From: Hypomyces perniciosus
Taxonomy: Eukaryota; Ascomycota; Sordariomycetes; Hypocreales; Hypocreaceae
Reading direction: 5' to 3'
DNA length: 64,000 bases
Assembly: GCA_008477525.1 (NCBI GenBank)
Contig: SPDT01000010.1
Span: forward strand, 2,418,001 to 2,482,000
The notes under the pieces were generated by a model. That model was not told the DNA's origin. It was given only the letters and a program-made list of their open reading frames with translations, and searched no databases. Position numbers and translations under genes: made by a program. Below are positions 10,348-21,566 of this stretch, piece by piece (position 1 is the stretch's first letter; the number at the start of each line of letters is the position of its first letter).

Positions 10348-11432
10348 CTCTATCGAAACCGTTACGTGTCAACCGGAGGCAAATTAAGGTCGTATGCAGG
10401 GAAATAACAAGGCGTTGGTGTACTCCGTATAGTCTTTAACACAAGTTTCAATGGGAAATATTCGAGAAATGAAGATCTAGTTGCTGTAAAAAAGAACGAG
10501 AAATGTGCAACAGATGAAAAGTCGATTCCTAGTGGTTGCGAACGTCTCATCTTGAATCCTACGACGGTGACAGATCCTCCAGCCTCGTCACGTCACACTC
10601 CCCCACAGGGTCTCCCGCATCATGGTAAGAATCCGCCACGCCCCACAGCAGCTCTGGAAGTCTTGGTCATGTATTAGCCTCTCCGGCTGCCGGCATTGGG
10701 ACGTTTGCTGTGTCAATACGACACTACACGCGGCCATGGCTTCCATGTGGCGTGGCATAGTAGTATGAGAGTGACTGGACGAGTCAGGGTTTAACGTGGG
10801 AGCTTGACTGATACTCTAGGAGGACAGGGATAATCCTTCTAGCGTGGCTCAGCCCGACTTAGTCAATGGGACTGCCCTTGCATCATCCCCACCCCAGTTA
10901 TCCAGAACACTGTCTTTCCCGCTACTCCATACATACGCTCGTAACGCCAGATAGTGGGGGTAATCAAGTAATATTCTGAAACGGCAATGACGAGGATTAC
11001 ATAAAAATCTGGAAGCAAGAACAGGTGCATATTTGGTATTATCAGTGGCATAGAGTGGTATACAGAATTATTTTGAAGGCTAAATATTCAAGAGAGAGAG
11101 ACATAGATCCAACAAGCTACCACTTGGATTTACAGACGTCATGACAAACAAGTCAAGTCATCTCTGCAGAAAGCAGCCACAATATGGTGAGCTCTTATGT
11201 CACATACACATCCTAAACCTCCGTACCCCACATCCTAGTCATATTGACCACTGTCAAATTAGGGTCCTAAATCGGATCATAAGATAACATACACTAAAAA
11301 ATGGCACTATCGACAAATTCTAGGGTTACAGGAGACGGAGAGAAATCGAGGTCCAATATATGATATAGGTTTATATGATAATTGGGCCCGGTCCCCCAAT
11401 TCAACAATCAAAGTTGAACTTCCCAGATAACC
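10348..11432. promoter_or_regulatory. Divergent promoter region, NRPS / aminotransferase
   Basis: Non-coding 1.1 kb between two divergently transcribed start codons, so it should hold both promoters. A TATA-rich stretch lies at about 11355-11380, 50-80 bp before the aminotransferase ATG. One CTCCGTA half-palindrome lies near 10420. No gene is seen here; in particular, no missing N-terminal A-domain coding sequence is visible upstream of the NRPS ATG. Confidence 0.5.
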
Positions 11433-12760
11433 ATGGGTTTCGCTCCTTTGCCACGAAAAGACCTCAGTAGGTCATACTTCCTTCATATTCCGGGATGTTT
11501 GCTGTCTGACTCTCTCAAGATTGGAACAAGCTCTCTTCTAATACACCAACAAACGGCCATATTCAGTCCCGATGGCATCGTGATACCGGTGTCTGGACAG
11601 AGCCTGAATTTGTTCGAGATCCATTTCTGCGAGTACATGGCCTGGCACCTGTGTTTCACTATGGTTCGTGATTTGCAAACCTCACCTCATTTTGGGCAAT
11701 GGCTTATTTGAATCAGGCCAAGAAGCTTATGAAGGGCTGAAAGGTAATTACTTTTCACCATCGAGTATTAGCTCTCCCATGGTATGTCAAATTGCTAACT
11801 ATCAAAGCCTTCCGAGCGCCAAATGGCGAGATTAATATTGTTAGACCCGATTATCATGCCCGCCGACTGATACACTCATCTTCATTGGTCTCCATCCCGC
11901 CGGTCCCGGTAGATCATTTCCTTCGATGCGTTCAGCTTGCTGTTGGGATGAATGGGGATTTTGTTCCTCCTAATGAAGCTGACGGAATGCTCTACGTTCG
12001 GCCGGTGGTCTTTGGCACAGGATGCAAAATTTCGCTTGAGCCAGCTGACGAATACCTCTTCTGTGTCTTTGTTGCAACAGCTGGCGCTTTCCATGGAAGC
12101 AAACCCCTCCCCGCGTTGATCCTCGAAGATTTTGACCGAGCTGCTCCGCGAGGCACAGGATCGGGCAAGATTGGAGGTAACTATTCGCCAGTCATGCAAT
12201 GGAGCAAACAAGCAAAGAGTGAGGGGTTTTCCGTCACACTGCACCTTGATAGTCAAACCAGGACTGAGATTGAGGAATTCTCTACTTCTGCCTTTGTTGG
12301 TGCGAAAGTTGACGGCGCAAAGGTCACACTGGTGGTGCCTGATACCCAAAATGTCGTGAACAGTGTCACTTCCGATAGTGTTCAACAGCTAGCGAAACAT
12401 TTAGGATGGAGTATAGAGCGAAGACCAGTAAGTTTTTTTTTAATCCCTTTACTCCTGTTTTTGCTCTTTTGCCACCATGATACTAATCGTTACATCAAGA
12501 TCAAATATGAAGAGCTTCCCGAGTTTTCTGAGGTCATGGCATGTGGAACAGCAGTTACTATTCTCTCCATCGAGTCAATCACAAGAAAAAGCACACAGGA
12601 TAAATTTGTCTATCAGAAAGAGGGTGCTGAGTCTGGGCCTTGTGCGCAGAAACTTTTAGGGTTACTCCAGGACATTTATAAGGGGAGGGCGGAAGATATA
12701 TTTGGATGGCTCCTCAAAGTCAACCGACCGGTTGGATATAATGGGGTAGGGGCAGATTGA
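11433..12760 (+). CDS. Branched-chain amino acid aminotransferase-like enzyme (PLP fold type IV)
   Basis: Predicted to transaminate an alpha-keto acid to an alpha-amino acid with PLP. Five exons: 11433-11466, 11520-11663, 11717-11743, 11808-12427, 12500-12760; they sum to 361 aa in one frame. The joins restore family blocks: [36 protein letters not shown]. The likely PLP lysine is Lys189 in GSGKIGGNY; the class IV block is [11 protein letters not shown]. Introns carry CTGAC/CTAAC branch sites. Length fits fungal BCATs (about 360-400 aa). I see no convincing mitochondrial presequence, which would favour a dedicated metabolic role over the housekeeping mitochondrial enzyme. BCAT-like enzymes sit in the HC-toxin (TOXF), cyclosporin and aspercryptin clusters, where they are thought to make non-proteinogenic amino acids; the same role is inferred here. 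Confidence 0.92.
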
Positions 12761-13491
12761 GACATGCCTTTTTCTTGAATGTCACAACGGCATCAGAAGA
12801 AGACACCTCGTAGTCAAAGCATGTTTTGCGTATTCTCGGTAGTGCAATTAACAGATTTGAAGATGACACGAGAAGTATGAGCTATTTTCTAGGCCAATAA
12901 TGTGAATTTTTACGTTGTATCCCGAGCCGAAACATATAGGAGGCAAATTCCCTGCTGGGAGTATAGCAAGATATCCCATTGCGGTTTGATCCATTTCTTA
13001 TCTCTTGTATGAGGTCTACCCTACAATTTGTTGTGGACCGAAAAGAAAATATGATCTATTATCTGCCTGCAAGATAGACTTAGTAATAGCAAAAGTTGAA
13101 TTCATATTTTTTATTGAGTCTATATTCAATTAAAAAACCTACTCTCTAGTAACTTTGCAATACATTCTTGCATCAATCGGTGGTTGATCTCAAGGTATCT
13201 ACGATACAGAATGTTTGGAAATGGTGAGAGCAGCATCACTGGGTTATTCTGGGTTAGGGTTAGAGCATATGATTAATGCGGGTTAGGGTTACTATTCAGC
13301 ATAGTAAACAGGGTTATGGACTAATATGAGCCAGCATGAGTAACGCAGCACCATATATACTATCTACTAATGTCCTACTAGTAGCTAATGCTTGTACTAC
13401 TCGTCAGCTAATGCGCATTATCCTTGCGAGCAATAAGCAATCTCATGCATGTAAGAGAGATATGCTAAGTTGGTCGTATTACAAATTACTT
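12761..13491. other. Convergent 3' intergenic region
   Basis: The aminotransferase and the Rossmann-protein gene converge here. The sequence is AT-rich, with no coding signal. It includes a tract of telomere-like units, listed separately. Confidence 0.5.
13241..13317. repeat. Degenerate telomere-like (TTAGGG) tract
   Basis: About 77 bp contains GGGTTATT, GGGTTAGGGTTAG, GGGTTAGGGTTACT and GGGTTATGG. Two places show back-to-back GGGTTAGGGTT; the rest is diverged. It lies between converging genes. Confidence 0.6.
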
Positions 13492-14396
13492 CTAATCCCT
13501 TGCCTTGCACAAATTTCTCATTCCTACGACACCCAAGCATCTTCCCTCAGGTGAGACACCAGTCACATCAAGATCCTGGCCATCACTCATAGCCAGATCC
13601 GCCATTGCGCGCCCAAGCTCTTGGGATGAGCCCACAACACTCGACAGTCCGATGCGACGGTAGATTGGGATCATGACATAATTTGCCCACTTTTTGATCA
13701 GTGTGAGCGGCTTCACCCAAGGCTTAATCTCGGCGTGATTGCTGTAGTCAATCAAACCTGGTCGAATAGAGTAAAAGTTGAAGGAAGGCAATGCTTTCTC
13801 ATCCACCACCTCATCGCCCTTGATTGTCAATCTTTTGCTCGTATCATGATGCAATTGGAATAATTTCTCCTCGGCTCTTGCTTTAACATCCAGGATCCAG
13901 ATGGCTCGTGCATCGTGGCAACCGTCATCTGCATAAGGTCAGACAGACATTCATTCAGCAACATTTGTATGTGTATTGGGGGACATACGAGAGATATAGA
14001 CGAAATTAAACTTCTCATTCAAGCTTGCGTAGATCTTGCCTGCAAGCACCGGGAGATCAATGTGGGCATACTCGTACTCTCTGCATGCTCATGTGTCAAT
14101 ATACTCAGGTGTAACACTTTCAAGTGCAGGATGAAATCTCACTCTTTCGTTACACTCATCGCTGGCGGGCCAACGGCCCAGATACAGCCTTGCGCCCCTT
14201 GCAGCTTGGCAAGGGTTTCTTCGCTGTAGACAGCCAGATCTTCATGGATGATGACGGTGACTTTTGCATGACCCTCAGCTTGGGGCACAGGCTTTCGACT
14301 GAGGATGCTGATCTTGTCAATGGCCTCATCGTGTAGCATAGTCTCTAGGGCAATGCTGCCCACGAGGCCAGTGGCACCGGTTAGAATAATGTGCAT
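13492..14396 (-). CDS. NAD(P)-binding Rossmann-fold protein (NAD-dependent epimerase/NmrA-like)
   Basis: Small atypical SDR-like oxidoreductase or NAD(P)-binding protein; substrate unknown. Exons in transcript order: 14396-14143, 14080-13989, 13928-13492; 260 aa. The N-terminus MHIILTGATGLVGS carries the TGxxGxxG dinucleotide-binding loop directly at the start, so the start is secure. A second strand motif, FNFVYIS, sits near the middle exon and is followed by a KARAEEKL helix that could hold the catalytic Lys. Both introns are about 60 bp and restore the frame. It is divergent from the hydrolase gene at 15116 and convergent with the aminotransferase. A tailoring role in the cluster is possible but nothing in the sequence shows it. 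Confidence 0.85.
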
Positions 14397-15115
14397 GATG
14401 AGTGACCAAGAAACGAGATAGAGAAAGATGCGCCTAATTCTGGTACATGGAAATTAAGGCGAATGAAGAACTAACGTGGTCTAGCTAAGGGGAAGGATTG
14501 TCTAAAGTGTTCACAGAGAATATATGGGTTTTGTCATAAGATAGATACCATGTTGCGTATACTCCATAGAACCATGCCTTCTGTAATTATGGCACTAGGA
14601 TTATCACACCAGCTGAGTCCTTACGTGCCTGTGTACAAATTATTAGCGTAAGTGTTTACTGAATGCTGGCATACGCACGCGTCAGATCTCACATATTCGT
14701 CATGATCGTTCGAAGAGCAACGCCACACTTTCAAAGGAGAAATAGAACATTGATAAACACGTTTCTTATGCGTAAATGGATTGACATATGCCACAGGATA
14801 TGTGAAATAATCATTTATCGCGCTTTATACGGTTCTTTTTTAGTGATTGTGTTGGTAAGGTTGGACTGATGGATCAGGGCTGACTGGGCCATGAATAATG
14901 CACCTACACTAGTATGGAGTGAGTACACTGTACTCCGTAAAAGTTGGGTAAAGCCATGAATAATCTTGGGACACCAACTGGTCCGTAAAGAACCCCAAAA
15001 CCTCGTTTCACAGCACATTGTGTGTACCACTGCGTATTCCGGTATAAGCAAACCCTTCACGTTCATACTTTCTCCCTCAAGTTGTTTGGCAATCACGCTG
15101 CCAGCATCTCCAATC
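14397..15115. promoter_or_regulatory. Divergent intergenic region, Rossmann protein / metallo-hydrolase
   Basis: About 0.7 kb between divergent start codons. Two CTCC(A/G)TA-type motifs lie near 14560 and 14930. The open frames here have no family features. Confidence 0.4.
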
Positions 15116-16554
15116 ATGTCGTTGGCACCATACATTGTGTCTGTGAATAAAGTGGCTAATAGTCCAGCACCTGAAGGTGCTGCTGAAAAGGCACACCACC
15201 ACAAGAATGGAAAGAAAATCTTCCATAACCCATGGCCGAGCTGGCAGGATGTCGATCCAGAAGCTGTGAAAGCGCATCTCATGCAGTGAGCACATAATTC
15301 CGGCACCAATTTTGACAGCAGCGCAGCATTCTGACAATCTTCAAGGCGAAATTGGCTCGCCACATGGACTCAGTGAGTTTAACGAGTGAGGCCACTGAAA
15401 GCTGAGCTAACAGGACCTACCAATATAGCCCTTCGGCGTCCGAGGCAAAGGTATGGGCAACAACACTTCACTTTGATCAAAAGGAGAGTGTCTAACCAGA
15501 GATAATTTTATCCTTCTATTTGTAGATTCCAGTTCTAAAACCGGCATTCTTCACTGAACGATTAGGCAAAGACGCTTCAAACCTTCGAGCGACATGGCTT
15601 GGACACGCGTGTTACTTGGTGGAATTTCCATCAGGTTTGCGCGCCCTCTTTGATCCTGTCATGACAGATCGCTGCTCGCCTTCATCTTGGATGGGACCAA
15701 AACGATTCACCAGTTCTCCATGCCATATAAAAGACCTCCCAATTGTGGATGTTGTAGTCATCTCGCACAACCACTATGATCATGTAAGAAAGACCATGTT
15801 TCCTGCTAATACTCTACTGCGCGCTGATCAATTTTGCTCATAGTTAAGCCACCCGACCATCATGGAGATTCACAAACTCCACCCCAAAGCACACTTCTTT
15901 GTGCCTCTCGGGAATGAGGCCTGGGTTCGGTCTTGCGGCATTAAGAATGTCACGGAACTAGACTGGTGGGAGGAGGCCGACATTGTTTTGACCCCAGAAA
16001 GCACTCAGAATGGCGAAAAAACGACCATCTCGAGTCGCATTTCGTGTTTTCCAGCGCAGCACACCAGTAGCCGCACGCCATTTGACACGAACAAAACTCT
16101 GTGGGCATCATGGGGTGTCAAGTCATCATCCACTTCAGCTGATGCTGCATCTGTCTACTTTGCTGGCGATACTGGATATCGCTCAGTCCCTACCCTCCAA
16201 AACCAGGAGGACGACTGGGCAGAAGAGTATGCAGACCGGCCTGTATGCCCAGCCTTTGCGCAAATTGGAAAGCTCTACGGTCCTTTCTCGCTGGGTCTGT
16301 TGCCAATCGGCGCATATGAGCCCCGAGCTTTGATGGCGCCGATTCACGCGAATCCCCGGGATGCCGTGGAGATCTTCAGGGACACAGGTTGCAAGCGGGC
16401 ATTGGCGATGCATTGGGGTACTTGGGTCCTTGGTGATGAAGATGTGAGAGATCCCCCGCGAAAGTTGGCCAAGGCACTGGCTGTAAGAGGACTTCCTAAG
16501 ACAGGGGTCTTTGACGTCTGTGATGCTGGAGAGAGTGTTTTGATACCAGTGTGA
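15116..16554 (+). CDS. NAPE-PLD-like metallo-beta-lactamase-fold hydrolase
   Basis: Predicted zinc-dependent phosphodiesterase, related to N-acyl-phosphatidylethanolamine phospholipase D / UlaG-like hydrolases; the fungal substrate is unknown. Exons: 15116-15285, 15346-15372, 15414-15450, 15526-15783, 15844-16554; 400 aa. Zinc motif HNHYDH at residues 159-164, then AGDTGYRS and a late AMHWGTW, as in the family. The N-terminal exon carries the typical [20 protein letters not shown] block, which supports the start. The second intron would be only 41 bp, with its branch site very near the acceptor; that exon join is the least certain. Probably a general metabolic gene caught inside the cluster. 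Confidence 0.88.
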
Positions 16555-16803
16555 AGATTTGTGGTATGGGTTATTGGGCATCTAGGTGTATGTGATGATG
16601 CGAGGTCTGCCACTTTTGTTTCAAAACTAATAGCCGCTAATTTGATGTCTATAATAACTGCCAAATATGCTCAATGTGAGGTTTTCTCTATTCTAAACTG
16701 TCAAGTAATCCATCATCTTATCCATGCAAGGTCTTGGGACTTTTCGTTCAACGTGGCATTCCCAGCATCCAATAAACAAATAGAAGGGCCAAAAAGTCTT
16801 GTA
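16555..16803. other. Short convergent spacer
   Basis: About 250 bp between converging genes; nothing seen beyond presumed 3' ends. Confidence 0.4.
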
Positions 16804-18795
16804 CTAATCTACAGTAACACCCAATAGTCCAGCAACAGCATCCTTCATCTCCTTCATTTGCCGATCCTCGGCCTCCTTCAACTCCTCCTCAAAACCGCTC
16901 CCGTAGCCAAAGTATTGCCTAATCTGACTCCACAAGAACACCATGTCAAGCGTCAAAAGTGTGACTCGCGTTGATAGAGCCTGCTTGAACGTTGTTCGCA
17001 CTCCCCCGTCATTATTCACGGCGCGCACCGCACACAGACCGATGAGCTTGATGCGGTTGACAGGCGATCCAAGGAACCTATTGTTGCCCTGGACGATGGA
17101 GATGTTACGCTCAAGGAAGACGATTTCGCGCGGAAACAGCTTTTCGTCGCCGAGATAGGCCGCGGCTTCGTCAATCATCCGTTGCTTCCGCTCTTCTGGC
17201 GTTTCCTTGGTGCGCTTCCATTCAGCTTCGTCACTCTCGGCCTGCGACGGACTCTTGTAGGGACGCATCAGGGATGCATCCGCCCAGGCATTTGCATTCT
17301 TCATGCCCCATTCAGTTGAGACCTCCTGGAGCAACGCATCATCACCGGTAACGAGAGCCTTCCAGAACCGCGCGTACTGCCTGCGCATCTTGTCCGACAT
17401 CGTCACGTACAGCCCATGATCGAGAAGAACCACTTGCGGCTTGCCAGTGCCGTTGGGCTGACGGCGGATGAGAATGTTTCCGGGGTGTGGATCGCAGTGC
17501 ACAAAGCCCCAGACGAACATCTGGGTAGAGAAAAGTTCGATGGCAGTCTGCATGATGTCGTTGAGGCGGAGGCCCAGGCCAGGAGTCTGAGAGGCCTTGC
17601 TGGTGGCAGTGGATGATATTGATGACGGCTTATATGGCGCTGTGATGGTGTCTTTCTCCCACAGCTGCACTCCGTCAATCCACTCCGTCGTCAGGACACG
17701 CTTTGATGACAGCTCGTGGTACACCTTCGGGATGTAAACGCGATCTCGAAGCGACGGATCTGAAGCGATCAGAGATGCCGTTCTCTCGGCATTGTTTGCC
17801 TCGTGCTCGAAGTCTGTCTCCTGCATGACGCGATCCGCCACATACTCGCCCAGATCTCCGAAAGGCAGACCCGTTGCCCAAGCCGTGTAGTCAGTCATCA
17901 ACTTCATAGACCACAGGTCCCACGACACATGTTTGGCAATCTGTCGCCTTTGCACTTTGACAGCTACTTCACGGCCATCAGCCAGACGTGCAAAATGCAC
18001 CTGTGCGATAGACGCTGAAGCTCGGGGCACCTGTTCGAAGGTGGCTATAGTATTGTCGCCATCGCCAGAACTGTCAGAGGCGCCAGCACCAAATACCTCC
18101 TCTACACTTCGACCGAAATCCTCTTTGATGACCTTTTGGACCTCCGACCACGAGCCATGGGGCGCATCGTCAAACATCTCGCCAAACATGCGCTGATATT
18201 CTTCAGGCAAAACACCGCCCTGCATGGCGACAGCCTGGCCGGCCTTCAAGTACAGGCCTCCGTTATGCTTGAGCATTGTGCACACGCGCTGGGCATTGCG
18301 ATTGTGAATGTCTTCGTCTCGGTGTCGCGAAAGCAAACAATCGCGACCAAAATGCAGCTTGTAATCGAGCCCAACACGCGCCAGCACGCCATAGGCGATG
18401 GTTGTGCGCAGCAAGACGCCGCCCAAGACATACTTGTCGAAGAGGTAATCGCAGATGCAGAGCTCGCCGAAGAGAATGAGCGCTTTCCAATGCCATTTCA
18501 ACTTCGATTTGGGCTTGGTCTGCTTCTTCGTGTCTTTCGCTGCGTCATCGCTGTTACCGTTCTTGTCGTCGGTATTCTGATCGCTTGTAAGTGCTATTGT
18601 GGCACTAGTAGAAACGCTGCTATAGCGACGTCTGAGGGAGATGGCGAGGCCGTGAGGACTCTGAAAGGCGAGCGCCCGCGATGCTCGTGATCGCGACAAT
18701 GGTTGGAGCAACAGGGCTGTATTTCTGATCTGAGACGGACCATACGTTGAGCTGGCCAGCCCATTGGCCCTACGAAGTAGATGGACAGTTCTCAT
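16804..18795 (-). CDS. Mitochondrial ABC1/UbiB-family kinase-like protein (ADCK1/MCP2 type)
   Basis: Atypical kinase-like protein of the UbiB family; yeast Mcp2 and animal ADCK1 relatives act in mitochondrial lipid homeostasis. Single exon, 663 aa. The first 60 residues are rich in Arg/Ser/Leu with almost no acids and end in SLRRRYSS, a mitochondrial presequence pattern. Family motifs: KAGQAVAMQ (the KxGQ element, near residue 183), SASIAQVHFA (Ala-rich loop), VAVKVQ, FVHCDPHPGNILI near 430-440, and LLDHGLY in place of DFG. A hydrophobic segment lies near 100-135. Expected to be housekeeping, with no expected role in peptide synthesis; its place between cluster-type genes is the odd feature. 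Confidence 0.95.
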   Translation of the reverse strand: MRTVHLLRRANGLASSTYGPSQIRNTALLLQPLSRSRASRALAFQSPHGLAISLRRRYSSVSTSATIALTSDQNTDDKNGNSDDAAKDTKKQTKPKSKLKWHWKALILFGELCICDYLFDKYVLGGVLLRTTIAYGVLARVGLDYKLHFGRDCLLSRHRDEDIHNRNAQRVCTMLKHNGGLYLKAGQAVAMQGGVLPEEYQRMFGEMFDDAPHGSWSEVQKVIKEDFGRSVEEVFGAGASDSSGDGDNTIATFEQVPRASASIAQVHFARLADGREVAVKVQRRQIAKHVSWDLWSMKLMTDYTAWATGLPFGDLGEYVADRVMQETDFEHEANNAERTASLIASDPSLRDRVYIPKVYHELSSKRVLTTEWIDGVQLWEKDTITAPYKPSSISSTATSKASQTPGLGLRLNDIMQTAIELFSTQMFVWGFVHCDPHPGNILIRRQPNGTGKPQVVLLDHGLYVTMSDKMRRQYARFWKALVTGDDALLQEVSTEWGMKNANAWADASLMRPYKSPSQAESDEAEWKRTKETPEERKQRMIDEAAAYLGDEKLFPREIVFLERNISIVQGNNRFLGSPVNRIKLIGLCAVRAVNNDGGVRTTFKQALSTRVTLLTLDMVFLWSQIRQYFGYGSGFEEELKEAEDRQMKEMKDAVAGLLGVTVD

Positions 18796-19539
18796 CGCAA
18801 AACCATGGGAGGGTTCCGTGCCTTGCGATCAAGGCAGAGTGGGAATTTGCGCGATTTACTAGGTCAGAAGACAAGGAGGACCTAAATCTTTCTGTTTCGC
18901 GTCTGGGGGAAATATCTTCGCAAGGATTACGTGCAGCGTGCGTGCTGCTTTGTGGTGAATGGTGAACAAATCACCCAGGAAGTGGCTAATTCGAGACCCT
19001 GATATTGCTTACCTCCAAGATAAGCCCTGTTATTCAAAAATGTCATACTACTCGTAGTCGAGAATGAATTACGGACAATAGAAAGTCAGCCCTTAGGTAA
19101 CATCTTCCAGGGTACTCAGAATAAGCTAGGGCTAAGCAGGGGGGCGGCTTAGAGCAAGGTGATTTCACATGGACGCCGTCAAAAGTTGGATCAGCATCCT
19201 GGCTCTTTTCCGCAGAGATAGTAACATCACTAGAACTCAATAAGTATTAGTCAGTGGATCAATTCTTCCCCAGACATTGTTCGATGCGGGACAATGATAA
19301 TAGTTTATTTTATAGAAGAGTAGGTATTGGGAAATTGTTTAAAAAAGTTTGATGGAGTGTTGGCGGTTTTTATGCACCCAGCACCAAGCATCAGGCATTA
19401 TTGCTGAATCATTATCGTGAGAAATATCAAAGCTTTGGGCAAAGCTCTTTCTTGTACCAGCTCTCAGAAAGAAGAAAGAAGCCGTTGGTTTGCAATCCTA
19501 GCACCCAGTGATTTTACAACATCACTCAGAATCTTAACC
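18796..19539. promoter_or_regulatory. Divergent intergenic region, kinase-like gene / CoA ligase
   Basis: About 0.74 kb between divergent start codons, presumed to hold both promoters. No ORF with family features is seen. Confidence 0.4.
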
Positions 19540-21566
19540 ATGATCTTCGAAACCCCCCCTCGCATCCCTAAGCTTCCATTCCAGCCTCCAGACACCGTCC
19601 CAATTCATGACTTTCTCTTCAGTGAGGGAGATCGATATGGACGACATCCAAAGGCGGACTCAAAGCCACCATTCACCGATGGCCTCACTGGTAAAACTTA
19701 CTCGGTATTTGAAGTGGCAGAGCGCTTCGAGGCTCTTGCTCGCGCTCTCGCCCAGGAGCTCGGATGGGAAGTCAATACAGGGGATGAGATGGATAAAGTC
19801 ATAGCCTTCTTTTCTCTAAACACTGTAAGGTTAATTCCCTTCATTTCTCTGACTCCTTCTGACGGGAAAATCAGGTAGATACCTTGACTGTCTCATGGGC
19901 GGCTCATCGTCTCAACGGTGTATCATGTCCAATCAGCCCAGCTTATACCACCGAGCAAGTGGTGCATCAGTTGAGCTTTGCCGGTTGCAAAGCAATATTC
20001 ACGAGCGCACCATTCATCGATGTTGCACTTGAGGCAGCCGCCACCGCAGGCATCTCTAGAAACCATGTCTATGTGCTGGAAGTCCCGCCGAAAGCTGCGA
20101 AAGGAATGACACCACCCGAGGACCTGAAAACAGTCGACCACTTAATCCAAGCGGGAAAGAATTTGGCATCCATTCCAGAAATAAAATGGACAAAGGGGCA
20201 GGGTGCGCGACAGACAGCGTTTCTCTGCTCATCCAGTGGCACTTCGGGCCTTCCGGTGAGTTCATACGGCCATGGGTTTATTCCAGGAAGCTCACAACTG
20301 TGATATAGAAAAGCGTAAAAGTTACGCACAGGAACGTGATTGCCAATGTCCTTCAATTCAACACCCTCCAAAGTGTCAATGAGCGCAATGGGCCGGAGTT
20401 TGTGCTTGGGGTGCTACCACAGAGCCATGCTTTCGCTTTAATCGGCACAGCTCATATGAGCATTTACAGAGGCGACGGCATCGTTATACTACAGTCATTT
20501 GACATCCACGATCTGTTACAGTCAATTCAACAGTACCACATTGGCACACTATGGATGGTATGGCTCAACTGATGAGATGTGTAGTTGAGACTCCGTTATC
20601 TGACTTGGACTTATAGATTCCTCCATTCATTGTGGCAATGATCAATGCAGCCATCATTGTTCGCAAATACGACTTGAGTAGCGTCAAAAACATCATTGTT
20701 GGAGCAGCAGCTCTTACCAAAGAGACACTCGCACAATTCAGCGAATTGCTGCCGAACCGTAACTTCATCCAAGGCTACGGTCTTACCGAGGCCACATGCA
20801 TTATTTCTATCACAGATAGTGGCGATGTCATGTTCGGCTCGTGTGGTTACCTGTTGCCAGGTATCGAGGCTCGCCTTATTGATGCGAATGGTAAGGAGGT
20901 TGAGGAGTATGACGTTCCGGGCGAGATGCAGGTCCGAAGCCCCAGCATAACCCCGGGCTACTTGAAGAATGAAGAGGCAATGAAGGAAATGCTCACCGAA
21001 GATGGCTGGCTACGCACTGGCGATCTAATCGAGATGAGGAAGAGTGCCCAAGGGAACACTCATCTATTTATTGTAGACCGAATTAAAGAACTTATCAAGG
21101 TCAACGTGAGTGGGACACCAAAAGCTCTGGATGAATCGAAGCTAACCACGCAATGCATCAATAGGGAATGCAAGTTGCTCCCGCAGAGCTGCAGGGCTAT
21201 CTACTCCAACACCCAGCCGTAGCTGATGTCGCGGTTATCCCTGTTCCCAACAAATTTGCTGGCGAACTGCCACGTGCATACATCATCAGGTCTGAAGCTT
21301 CAAGGGACCAGACTGAAAATGCCGTGAAGAAAGAGCTGCATGCCTACATTGATGAACACTTCCCTGCATACAAGCGACTTGCTGGTGGCATCGTGTTTAT
21401 GGATGCATTTCCCAAAACTGCCAGTGGCAAGATCCAGCGGGGTGTACTGAAGGATATGGCCAAGGCATCAGTTGAGGCCAGCAAGAAGGCAGTAGAGGAC
21501 ATCAAAGCTCGTAATATAGTGGTAGGGGTCTATGAGTTTGACTCTGACGATGATGATGATGAATAA
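19540..21566 (+). CDS. Acyl/aryl-CoA ligase (ANL superfamily, 4-coumarate-CoA ligase-like)
   Basis: Activates a carboxylic acid with ATP to an adenylate and then to a CoA (or carrier) thioester. Exons: 19540-19824, 19875-20255, 20309-20557, 20617-21105, 21165-21566; 601 aa. P-loop SSSGTSGLPKSVKVTHRN is rebuilt across the second intron (near residue 214). Later blocks: GYGLTEAT, GWLRTGDL, and the catalytic-lysine motif TASGKIQRG. The C-terminus is acidic (DSDDDDDE), with no SKL-type peroxisome signal. In emericellamide, W493 and echinocandin clusters such ligases load a free fatty or polyketide acid onto the first carrier of the NRPS; the same is inferred here, with T0 of the NRPS as acceptor. 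Substrate not readable from sequence. Confidence 0.93.

Noticed and set aside
14815..15363. 182-codon minus-strand ORF
   Set aside because: It covers the first exon and start of the plus-strand metallo-hydrolase, whose [20 protein letters not shown] block is family-typical; the minus ORF has no recognisable domain.
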